Of a stretch of DNA of 43,606 nucleotides, positions 9,258 to 16,490 are shown piece after piece. The notes below the pieces were generated by a model. The model was given only the letters and a program-made list of their open reading frames with translations, was not told the origin of the DNA and did no database searches. The position numbers were made by a program, and so were the translations under genes. The stretch is from JBLIRR01 sp049472395 (GTDB lineage Bacteria > SZUA-182 > DTGQ01 > JBLIRR01): positions 1 to 43,606 of the forward strand of contig JBLIRR010000049.1 in NCBI GenBank assembly GCA_049472395.1. The letters are read 5' to 3'. Position 1 is the stretch's first letter. Each line of letters opens with the position of its first letter.

Positions 9258-9815
9258 TCAATAAAGGAGAGCAATAAAGCATATAGGAAGACGCTTGTGA
9301 GTTTTAGTCGGCCAACTTTTTTTCTCTTTGCCTTTTGCATCTGTAATGGTGATGGAACCAGCTGCTGTGTTCAGAGAAAGAAAATTTGCATCAGGATCTG
9401 AGGCTGTGGCATTGCTTGCTGATAAGGGAATTACCCCTGCTGAGGCAGAGCTTTTAATATCAAAGCTTATTGTGGCAATAATTCCATCTTCAAGACTATT
9501 TTGATTAAGACCATAGATAATAGTGCGGATAGTACCTTCGGAGGGTGTAGATCCAGTGACCTGCTTCTTTGAATCGAGCGCAGCTTGACCGGCAGCTACT
9601 TCTTTAAAAGTTAACAGGTTTGGATCGTAGCTTATATCTAACTGGATTGCGGCCACATGTTCCCCTTTCTCAATTGTAAGCTCAAGGGGTACCTCAATAT
9701 TTTGGGCACCAGGAAAACCTGAGCCATCACACACGGCAACTGATGCTGCTTGAGAGAGTCCCACTCCACTATAGAGTAATAACAAAAATATACCTAGTAA
9801 CGAGATGCTTTTCAT
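9258..9815 (-). CDS. single-cohesin secreted protein
   Basis: A 185-residue protein starting at 9815 after a GGGGGG-type ribosome-binding site. Residues 1-23 are a signal peptide (ends LSQA). Residues 24 to about 155 are a cohesin: HVAAIQLDISYDPNLLTFKE, GTIRTIIYGLNQNS, GIIATISFDIKSSASAG. Cohesins bind dockerins, six intact copies of which are encoded in this window. The tail (KGKEKKSWPTKTHKRL then PICFIALLY) is basic and lacks the long acidic linker of its paralogues, but ends in a CFI motif at a comparable position. A frameshift in the tail is possible. It follows 9920-10504 with a 104-base gap on the same strand. Confidence 0.85.
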   Translation of the reverse strand: MKSISLLGIFLLLLYSGVGLSQAASVAVCDGSGFPGAQNIEVPLELTIEKGEHVAAIQLDISYDPNLLTFKEVAAGQAALDSKKQVTGSTPSEGTIRTIIYGLNQNSLEDGIIATISFDIKSSASAGVIPLSASNATASDPDANFLSLNTAAGSITITDAKGKEKKSWPTKTHKRLPICFIALLY

Positions 9816-9919
9816 TCTTCTTCCCCCCTTTATTTTCTAAAGAATTATAAAATATCGCCCATTATATCTAAAATTTTCGGAACATCAAGAGTAAGAAAAA
9901 GGATCGCTCCCTTTAATTC

Positions 9920-10504
9920 TTAATTCTCCATTGTGTTAATAAAGCAACCATTAAGAGCTTCCATCATCTCATCTATATCCTCATCTTCACTGCTCTCTTC
10001 TGAATCATCATCAGCGCCACCTGAGCTAATAGTGATGGACCCATCAACAGTGCTGAGAGAAATGGAATCAGCATCAGGGTCTGAGGCTACAGCATTGCTG
10101 ACAGAGAGAGCCACTTCTCCTGCAGAGGCTGTGGCATTAATATCAAAACTTATGGTAGCAATCGTTCCATCTGCAATGCTATTTTGATTAAGGCCATATA
10201 CAATAGTTCGAATCGTCCCCGTTGAAGGGGTAGAAGAGGTAACGTCTTTTCCTGCATCGAGCGTAACCTGGCCGGTGGTTACCTCATTAAATGTAAGCTG
10301 GTCAGCATCGTAGTTTACATCAAACTGAAGCGCGGCAACATTCTCGTCTGCGCCAGTTGTAAGATCAACAGATAAGAGCACACCCTGTGTACCGGCAGCA
10401 CCCGATGCCTCACCGACCGCAATTGAGGCTCCATGCAATGACCCTATTCCAATCATTAATAATGAAAATAAATCAACTATAATAATAAATGAATACTTCT
10501 TCAT
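9920..10504 (-). CDS. single-cohesin secreted protein with acidic tail and CFI C-terminus
   Basis: A 194-residue protein starting at 10504 (AGAGGAA upstream). The signal peptide covers residues 1 to about 25 (ends LHGA). The cohesin spans roughly residues 26-157 (NVAALQFDVNYDADQLTFNE, GTIRTIVYGLNQNSIADG, TIATISFDINATASAGEV). It is followed by a Ser/Glu/Asp-rich linker (SGGADDDSEESSEDEDIDEM) and the terminus LNGCFINTMEN. The CFI residues near the end recall the CFI-box C-terminal motif of exported proteins, here shortened. There is no LPXTG or C-terminal membrane helix. A shortened near-copy lies at 19037-19503. The probable role is displaying dockerin proteins at the cell surface; the anchoring chemistry is unknown. 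Confidence 0.9.
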   Translation of the reverse strand: MKKYSFIIIVDLFSLLMIGIGSLHGASIAVGEASGAAGTQGVLLSVDLTTGADENVAALQFDVNYDADQLTFNEVTTGQVTLDAGKDVTSSTPSTGTIRTIVYGLNQNSIADGTIATISFDINATASAGEVALSVSNAVASDPDADSISLSTVDGSITISSGGADDDSEESSEDEDIDEMMEALNGCFINTMEN

Positions 10505-11221
10505 ATTTCTATTCCTCTTTTATATTGTTAATAATTATATAATAAAGTGATAAAGCTCCGCTTCCTCAATTACGTTGCTCTCCTTTTCCTCTTCATTGCC
10601 CTTCTCATTAGCACTATCACTCTTATCATTATTAACAATATCGGTAAGGTCAGATACCTTTTTATTTAAGACAGTAAGTTGAGCGATTAATAATACTCAT
10701 GGCTTTTTTTATTCCATAAGGAGAGATATTGAGCAAGGAAGATACCATGCATCTCTCTCCCGCAGATTTTATCTGGAATGGAAGACTCACTTTAGCCTCG
10801 CTAAGGAGTTGGGGAGAATTTTCAAAAAAGTAAAAAGACAGTATCCAGGTAGGTAATCTTAAATAAAATTACAATTTTGTAATTTAAATTACAAAATTGT
10901 AATTTTTGGGGCATTTGCTCCAGAGCATAAGCACCTCATTAATTTCCAAACGAGAATACTCTATTAAAACTATAGGCAAATAAGACTATAGGCAAATTCA
11001 AAGCCTGAGACAGATATGGTACCTTTTTTACTCTTTTAATATTCTCAACAGATAAAAGCAGTGAATTGAACCTAATATTTACCTATACAGCAAAGGTCAT
11101 CCAGTATTTAGTGTATCGGGGGAAATCTGTGTATGGGAAGTTATGCTCAAGGGAGGTTAATCCTGAATTACACTGAATTAAGGCAAAACTTGGCTAATTA
11201 TAATACAAGGGAAAAAAATAA
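10505..11221. other. 717-bp intergenic region between divergent cohesin genes
   Basis: This gap must hold the promoters of the two divergent cohesin genes. It contains a 42-bp palindrome (10865-10906). On the minus strand, 10542-10700 is an open stretch without a start codon (LLIAQLTVLNKKVSDLTDIV then a Glu/Asp/Asn-rich tail), which looks like the relic of an acidic C-terminal coding region. On the plus strand, 10747-10833 could encode a 28-residue peptide (MHLSPADFIWNGRL...), which I do not consider a gene. Confidence 0.6.
10865..10906. promoter_or_regulatory. 42-bp perfect palindrome, possible double operator
   Basis: The right arm is AAATTACAAAATTGTAATTT plus one more T (10886-10906), and the left arm 10865-10885 is its exact reverse complement with no spacer. 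Each half is itself a near-palindrome (AAATTAC, 6-base centre, GTAATTT). The whole therefore looks like two 20-bp operator-like sites back to back. It lies 316 bases before the 11222 cohesin gene and 360 before the 10504 one. Confidence 0.75.
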
Positions 11222-12547
11222 ATGAAAAACAAAATAATCCTTTTTATTGTATATCTGTCTTTACTATCACTTCTTATGGGGATAGGGATCTGTGGGGCAG
11301 CTTCACTCACTGTTTGCAATAATACAGCCTCTGCAAGCACAGAAAATGTTACCGTGTCTGTTGACTTTACAACTGAGGAAGGTGAGAATGTTGCCGCAAT
11401 CCAATTAGATATAGGCTATGATGCTGAAAACCTTTCCTTTAAGGAGGTATCCGCAGGGCAAGCCGCTTTGGATGCGGATAAGCAAGTTTCCTATTCTACC
11501 CCCTCAGCAGGTCTCATCCGCATTGTGAGCTTTGGCCTTAATCAGAATACCTTTGCTGAGGGAACAATTGCCACTATAAGCTTTGATATACCTTTTACTG
11601 CCTCTGCTGGAGTTGTGGACTTGACTCTGAGCAATGTCACAGCCTCAGACATAGAGGCTGAAATGATTGCTGTAAGCATTGTTGCTGGCTCTATCACCAT
11701 ACTAGAGGGGCCTGATAGTTTACCACCGACTGTTTCAAATGTGAGTCCTGTGCCAGATGCCAAGCAGGTCCCGGTAAATTCCGACATTTCGTTCAACATC
11801 CAGGATTCTGGGGAGGGAGTGGATATTGAGAGTATCCAGCTTACCCTTAATGACCAGGAGATACCCGTGGAAGATTTGGAGATTTCAGGCGATGAGGCAG
11901 ATTATACGGTGATATACAATCCGCCTGCTGATTTTAATTATGGGAGTGTAATTACTGTTTCTATAGATGGTCAGGATTTGCAGAGTCCGCCATCTGTTAT
12001 GTCCACCTATACCTGGTCTTTTACGACGGGATCAGAATCCGATACAATACCGCCTGTTATATCTGATATTGAATCCCAGCCATCAATAAGCAGCGTCATT
12101 ATTACCTGGTACACCGATGAGGCAGCCACATCCAGGGTTGAATATGGATCAACCATAGCTTATGGATCATTCACTCCCCTGGACAGCAGCTTAATTACTG
12201 AGCATTCAGTCACTATTACAGGATTAGATTCAGAGACAACATACTATTTCCGGGTGAACTCCCAGGATGCCAGCGGTAATGAGGCTGTCTCTGGCAATGA
12301 TACCTTCATTACACAGGCTTCTGACCATATCTCAGATCAGGAAGATCCGGATGGAGAAGATGACTCAGATATAGATTCCCAAGAGAGCGATGATAGTGAT
12401 GCTGATGGTAATAATGATAGTAGCAATGTCCATATAGGTAATGATGATATTGTGAATGATGAGGATAATGACAGTATTGACTACCTGCAAGACGAACTAA
12501 TAACGAGCCTAGGTGGATGCTTTATTAACAAGGCGGGGGGCTATTAA
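11222..12547 (+). CDS. cohesin / Ig-like / fibronectin-III surface protein
   Basis: A 441-residue protein and the only plus-strand gene of the cohesin set. The signal peptide ends around GICGAAS (residue 27). A cohesin follows (residues 28-160: NVAAIQLDIGYDAENLSFKE, GLIRIVSFGLNQNTFAEG). Next is an SbsA-type Big_5 Ig-like domain (about 168-270: PPTVSNVSPVPDAKQVPVNS, then TYTWSFTT). Then comes a fibronectin-III or purple-acid-phosphatase-N-like domain (about 275-365: IPPVISDIESQPSISSVIIT, SRVEYGSTIAYGSF, TTYYFRVNSQDASGNE). An Asp/Ser/Asn-rich linker and the terminus LGGCFINKAGGY finish it. The extra domains probably act as a stalk holding the cohesin away from the envelope. Its CFI terminus matches the other cohesin proteins. 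The ribosome-binding site (AAGGGAA) is modest. Confidence 0.9.
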   Translation: MKNKIILFIVYLSLLSLLMGIGICGAASLTVCNNTASASTENVTVSVDFTTEEGENVAAIQLDIGYDAENLSFKEVSAGQAALDADKQVSYSTPSAGLIRIVSFGLNQNTFAEGTIATISFDIPFTASAGVVDLTLSNVTASDIEAEMIAVSIVAGSITILEGPDSLPPTVSNVSPVPDAKQVPVNSDISFNIQDSGEGVDIESIQLTLNDQEIPVEDLEISGDEADYTVIYNPPADFNYGSVITVSIDGQDLQSPPSVMSTYTWSFTTGSESDTIPPVISDIESQPSISSVIITWYTDEAATSRVEYGSTIAYGSFTPLDSSLITEHSVTITGLDSETTYYFRVNSQDASGNEAVSGNDTFITQASDHISDQEDPDGEDDSDIDSQESDDSDADGNNDSSNVHIGNDDIVNDEDNDSIDYLQDELITSLGGCFINKAGGY

Positions 12548-12688
12548 GGGCCTTTGCTTTTAAAAGATTCAGGAGAATATCATAACTGCTGTGCAGTCCA
12601 TTCCGCTGCGGGGTAGAAAGAATAATGTTAAAATTTTGCGCTAAGGCAAATCTATCATGATAAATTTTTGCCTATAAGCAAAAAAATA

Positions 12689-12717
12689 TTGTATTCCTCG
12701 TCTAAGAATATTATAAT
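12689..12717 (+). promoter_or_regulatory. sigma-70-type promoter TTGTAT-N17-TATAAT
   Basis: The -35 TTGTAT (12689-12694) and a consensus -10 TATAAT (12712-12717) are separated by exactly 17 bases. The expected transcription start, about 7 bases past the -10, falls on or next to the ATG at 12724. The mRNA for the ATPase gene would then be leaderless, consistent with the missing Shine-Dalgarno sequence. Confidence 0.65.
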
Positions 12718-12723
12718 GAGACC

Positions 12724-13896
12724 ATGTTAAAGGAGCGATACCTTACCCCATATATTATTAAAGATCTCGCTGAGAAGATGGTCTTCCTCGGAGGACCAAG
12801 ACAGGTAGGAAAGACAACTCTTGCCAATAAACTATTAGCGAAAAATTTTAAACAAATTGCTTATTTTAATTGGGATAATAGAAATGACAGAAAAAAAATC
12901 ATAAGCTCAGACTGGCCTGGTGACGCACTCCTTATCATCCTTGATGAAATTCATAAGTATAGAAAATGGAAGACATTGGTAAAAGGAGAATATGATAAAT
13001 TAAAGGATAGATTTAGGTTTATTATTACAGGGAGTGCTCGCTTAGATCTTTATAGAAGAGGGGGAGATTCATTACAAGGGAGGTATCATTACCATCGCCT
13101 CCATCCCTTCTCTCTTGCAGAGCTTTTAAATAAAAAAAGGTACCCTGAAATTTTCCAGGAACTTCCCATCGATTCTACAAGCTCGCCCTCTGATTTAGAA
13201 TCTTTGTATATGTTCGGGGGATTTCCGGAGGTTCTAATAAAACAAAATTCTCGTTTATTGCGTCGATGGCATAGTGAAAAGATAGAACGAATGTTTAGAG
13301 AGGATATTAGAGAAATAGAGGCGATAAGAGATTTAGGTAACATGAAATTATTAAGTGACTTATTACCGGCAAGGGTTGGTTCTTTATTATCTATTAATTC
13401 CCTTCGGGAAGATATTGAAGTAAGCCACAGGGCGGCCACGAATTGGCTGAATATTCTGGAATCCTTTTACTATCTTTTTCGAATTCATCCATATACAGGC
13501 AAAACCCTCCGTTCAATAAAAAAAGAGACCAAGCTTTATTTATGGGATTGGTCTGAAGTAGAAGATGATGGCCGAAAATTTGAAAATTTTATAGCATCTC
13601 ATTTATTAAAACTAGTGCATTTTCTGCACGACTATGAAGGATATAAAATCCAACTTTATTTTTTGCGTGATTTAACTAAAAAGGAAGTGGATTTTTTGAT
13701 CACTATTAATCAAAAACCCTGGTTTGCGGTTGAAGCAAAGTTGACAGAGATAACACCATCCCCCCATCTTACCTATTTTAAGGAAAAACTCCTTATCCCC
13801 TATGTTTATCAGGTAGTTAGAAAAGAAAATATTGACAGATTGATGAATAATATACGGATAATCTCTGCGGATAAGTTTCTTTCCGGATTAATTTAG
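12724..13896 (+). CDS. AAA ATPase with DUF4143 domain
   Basis: A 390-residue cytoplasmic protein. The N-terminus has a Walker A motif (GGPRQVGKTTLANKLL) and a Walker B (ALLIILDEIHKYRKW) with a downstream sensor-like IITGSARLD. The C-terminal half is DUF4143-like, ending with the KKEVDFLITINQKPWFAVEA block that resembles the D-x(n)-E-x-K core of PD-(D/E)XK nucleases. Family members are common, patchy, horizontally moving genes of unknown physiological role. The start at 12724 fits the usual family N-terminus. It sits between the cohesin gene and a transposase relic, so it is plausibly part of acquired DNA. No partner gene is adjacent. Confidence 0.88.
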   Translation: MLKERYLTPYIIKDLAEKMVFLGGPRQVGKTTLANKLLAKNFKQIAYFNWDNRNDRKKIISSDWPGDALLIILDEIHKYRKWKTLVKGEYDKLKDRFRFIITGSARLDLYRRGGDSLQGRYHYHRLHPFSLAELLNKKRYPEIFQELPIDSTSSPSDLESLYMFGGFPEVLIKQNSRLLRRWHSEKIERMFREDIREIEAIRDLGNMKLLSDLLPARVGSLLSINSLREDIEVSHRAATNWLNILESFYYLFRIHPYTGKTLRSIKKETKLYLWDWSEVEDDGRKFENFIASHLLKLVHFLHDYEGYKIQLYFLRDLTKKEVDFLITINQKPWFAVEAKLTEITPSPHLTYFKEKLLIPYVYQVVRKENIDRLMNNIRIISADKFLSGLI

Positions 13897-14036
13897 AGAA
13901 GGTGATTTTCTTTCATTTTATTTATTGTCCTTCCCGAAAATCCCGGTAAGACAGATTATTTTCGATCGAGTGATGAGCGCCCAGACTTACCGTTTCTGCA
14001 TAACTTTGTCCACTGTTCCCTGAACTTTTTGCGTCT

Positions 14037-14250
14037 TTAGGAAACCACAGTTGCCGGCTTAACAAAGTATAAAGCATCTTTCCAACCAGGCCATATTTGA
14101 GAAATCAATAACCAGAACATTCGATCAATAGGTTTGATTCTGAGCTTTCTATCTTTATCTCTTGTATACATTCAGCTGATAATCGAAGAGCTGCATTTTC
14201 CATTTGAATAGAAATACGTTTTCGGAAAAAGGATAAAAAGAAATATATAT
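14037..14250 (-). pseudogene. transposase/integrase N-terminal relic
   Basis: The minus strand carries broken frames matching the N-terminus of DDE integrase-type transposases. One reads KRISIQMENAALRLSAE (about 14170-14230). After a frame change there is DRKLRIKPIDRMFW, then LLISQIWPGWKDALYFVKPA and TVVS before a stop at 14037. The order (RxxLQxENxALR, then K.IDR.FW..LS..WPGW..AL..VKP.TV) is characteristic of these transposases. No catalytic DDE region follows within 13897-14036, and I saw no terminal inverted repeats. The 13897-14293 gap holds nothing else recognisable. Confidence 0.65.
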
Positions 14251-14293
14251 TTATTTTTTCCCATAACTGTTCAATCCTCCTGGAGACATGATA

Positions 14294-16489
14294 TCAGTTC
14301 AACAATACAATATTCACAATCTCCTGTACGTCAAGCACATCCTTTTTTGAATCTCCATTCACATCAGACCGGTTGATAATTTCCGGACCTGTCTCGGTCT
14401 GAATAATAACATTGATGCAGAGCTGAACATCAACGATATCAATAGCCCCGTCCCTATTAAGATCACCTGGGACCTCCGTCAGATATACCAATTTCACCGC
14501 ATCCGCGCTTACCGCTCTTTCCAGTTCCTGACTATCATTCGAAAGCATTATGTATCCCTCGGTCCCTGCTTCGAAACGATATGTTCCGAGCAGATTCCAC
14601 TGGCCTCCATTCTGTAAATGATCAACGACTTTTGTGCTGGACCCTTGCGCATGGGTAATGGTATAGTGCGCGTCATATGACCGTAAGTTTCCTGATGTCC
14701 ACCACACAGAAATTTCATACATACCGGATTGAAGAATCATAGGCGTCCAGGTTGCAGTTGCGCTTACACCGGTTGTAGCGGTGAGCGCATAGATCGAGTC
14801 AGTAGCATACGGATTTGGATACCCGGAAGGCTGCCACATTCCTGTTGTAGCAAATTCAGGATCCAGGTTATCGATGATTATATCCGCAACGAAATCCTGA
14901 TCAGCACCCCACTGGACTCCCGCGCTGGTTTCATCAACAGGAAGCCGGCTCACAGGATCGGCTGAAATCTCATCACAGCCGATATCGGGAGCGGATTCAT
15001 CCCTGGCCTGGCCGTCTATATCATATATAACATAAGGGATGGTTGTTCCCGTTCCGTCTGCCGCCTCGCCGAGCAAAGGGCGATACATGCAGACCGCCAG
15101 TCCGCAGCCCGGATCATAACTGGTTAAGGTATATGATCCTGTGTTCGTTACCCCTGAGGTTATGTTTGAATCTATTCCATTTTCTCCTCCCTTGCAGCTC
15201 GGGCAGTAGGCCAGGTTAGTTATGAACGTATGACCGGTACCGACACTATTAAACATAACAGTACCACCCCCGGCGGTAGGGCTTTCGGCTATATTATTCA
15301 TTACGGTGCAGTTTATTGGTGGATTGCCGTCACTATGAAAATACACACCATACTTGGCGTTCTTTATAACATTATTCGCTATTACAACATCAGCTACATC
15401 CGGGATCGTTCCTCCGTTGCCGGCATTAAGCCTAATGGCGTCGGATGAGTCTGTTCGCGTTTCTATGTAATTATTATACACCCTATGCCCGGTACCGTTT
15501 ACGCTTACACCCTTATAGTACTTGCCTTCGGTCCTATCCCAGTAGAAATAATTGCCTTCTACAACACTATCATCTCCACCGCGTAATTTGATGCCAGCAT
15601 CACAATTCTTGACTACATTATATCGGATACTGTTAGAGGAGGATTTGCTCGAAACGAGTTCATTGTCTCCATCATAATTTTCAAAAAGATTATATTCTAC
15701 TGTTACATATGCATCCGTTTTAAACTCAGTAGGATAACCCCTGCTTCCGTCACCCCATTGAGTTGACCCCCTGCCGATCTGAAACGCTTCTTCCTGGCTT
15801 GAGGCTATGTGATTTTTGAAAATATTATGGTCATATCTATTATGTATATTCCCTGTATCAGGAGCTACCAGAGCCTCTTTGTCCACTATGAAATTCTCTA
15901 TCTCTATCCTGCGATTTCCATCGAATATACAGTGGTCTATTCTATTATTGGTGCTCGAACCGTAAAATACGCTGGCATCCGCGCTTAATCCCCTGACCTC
16001 AACGACACCACCCGTTTTATTGATACCTTCAAAATAGCAGTTTGTTACCCGACAGTAGGTTGCGTTCACTAACGACATGAAGATACCATTCTCTACAATA
16101 TCCCGAAAATGGAATCCGGAAAATACAAGGTAAGGCCCCATAATAGTAACCGACGATGAACCGCCGGTGATAACCACCCCGCCCGGTGTTTCCGCTTTGA
16201 CCGTAATCTCATTTCCCAGGGACGGGGCAGGTGTAATGTGCCGGCAGTCAAAATCGATCCCTCCCTGATCCCTATAGGTTCCATCGGCAAGAATGATCGT
16301 ATCGCCTGCGCTGGCATGTGAGATAGCATTATTAAGCTCAGCTATACCCTGTACAGTTATTTCAGCTCCGTATACGCCGCCCTGTATAAATACGCAGAGC
16401 ATGATGAGCACTACACAGGAAATGAATAACCGATACACGCTCTCTTCGTTAACGCGTATGGTGAAAAAAATTATATCATACGTCCTCAT
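14294..16489 (-). CDS. PL6-family polysaccharide lyase with golvesin-like domain and dockerin
   Basis: A 731-residue secreted protein. I chose the start at 16489 (MRTYDIIFFT): it has GGGGGG 6-11 bases upstream and lies one base after the stop of the upstream gene. The signal peptide ends around GVYGA (residue 42). Residues 43 to about 480 match PL6 lyases (chondroitinase B / alginate lyase), with ELNNAISHASAGDTIILADG and NELVSSKSSSNSIRY followed by AGIKLRGGDDSVVEGNYF. Lys282 and Arg303 sit 21 residues apart, the spacing of the catalytic pair in the family (K250/R271 of chondroitinase B). Residues 525-665 resemble a golvesin C-terminal-like beta-sandwich (SGMYEISVWWTSGN, GTYRFEAGTEGYIML), possibly carbohydrate binding. 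The dockerin (GDLNRDGAIDIVDVQLCINV, linker IQTETGPEIIN, DVNGDSKKDVLDVQ) is of the less common linker class. Confidence 0.88.
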   Translation of the reverse strand: MRTYDIIFFTIRVNEESVYRLFISCVVLIMLCVFIQGGVYGAEITVQGIAELNNAISHASAGDTIILADGTYRDQGGIDFDCRHITPAPSLGNEITVKAETPGGVVITGGSSSVTIMGPYLVFSGFHFRDIVENGIFMSLVNATYCRVTNCYFEGINKTGGVVEVRGLSADASVFYGSSTNNRIDHCIFDGNRRIEIENFIVDKEALVAPDTGNIHNRYDHNIFKNHIASSQEEAFQIGRGSTQWGDGSRGYPTEFKTDAYVTVEYNLFENYDGDNELVSSKSSSNSIRYNVVKNCDAGIKLRGGDDSVVEGNYFYWDRTEGKYYKGVSVNGTGHRVYNNYIETRTDSSDAIRLNAGNGGTIPDVADVVIANNVIKNAKYGVYFHSDGNPPINCTVMNNIAESPTAGGGTVMFNSVGTGHTFITNLAYCPSCKGGENGIDSNITSGVTNTGSYTLTSYDPGCGLAVCMYRPLLGEAADGTGTTIPYVIYDIDGQARDESAPDIGCDEISADPVSRLPVDETSAGVQWGADQDFVADIIIDNLDPEFATTGMWQPSGYPNPYATDSIYALTATTGVSATATWTPMILQSGMYEISVWWTSGNLRSYDAHYTITHAQGSSTKVVDHLQNGGQWNLLGTYRFEAGTEGYIMLSNDSQELERAVSADAVKLVYLTEVPGDLNRDGAIDIVDVQLCINVIIQTETGPEIINRSDVNGDSKKDVLDVQEIVNIVLLN

Positions 16490-16490
16490 T

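Noticed and set aside
10747..10833. 28-residue plus-strand peptide frame (MHLSPADFIWNGRL...)
   Set aside because: It is short, with no domain and no convincing ribosome-binding site; chance is likely.
9258..12547. LPXTG or S-layer anchoring of the cohesin proteins
   Set aside because: No LPXTG, SLH repeats or C-terminal membrane helix is visible in any of them.
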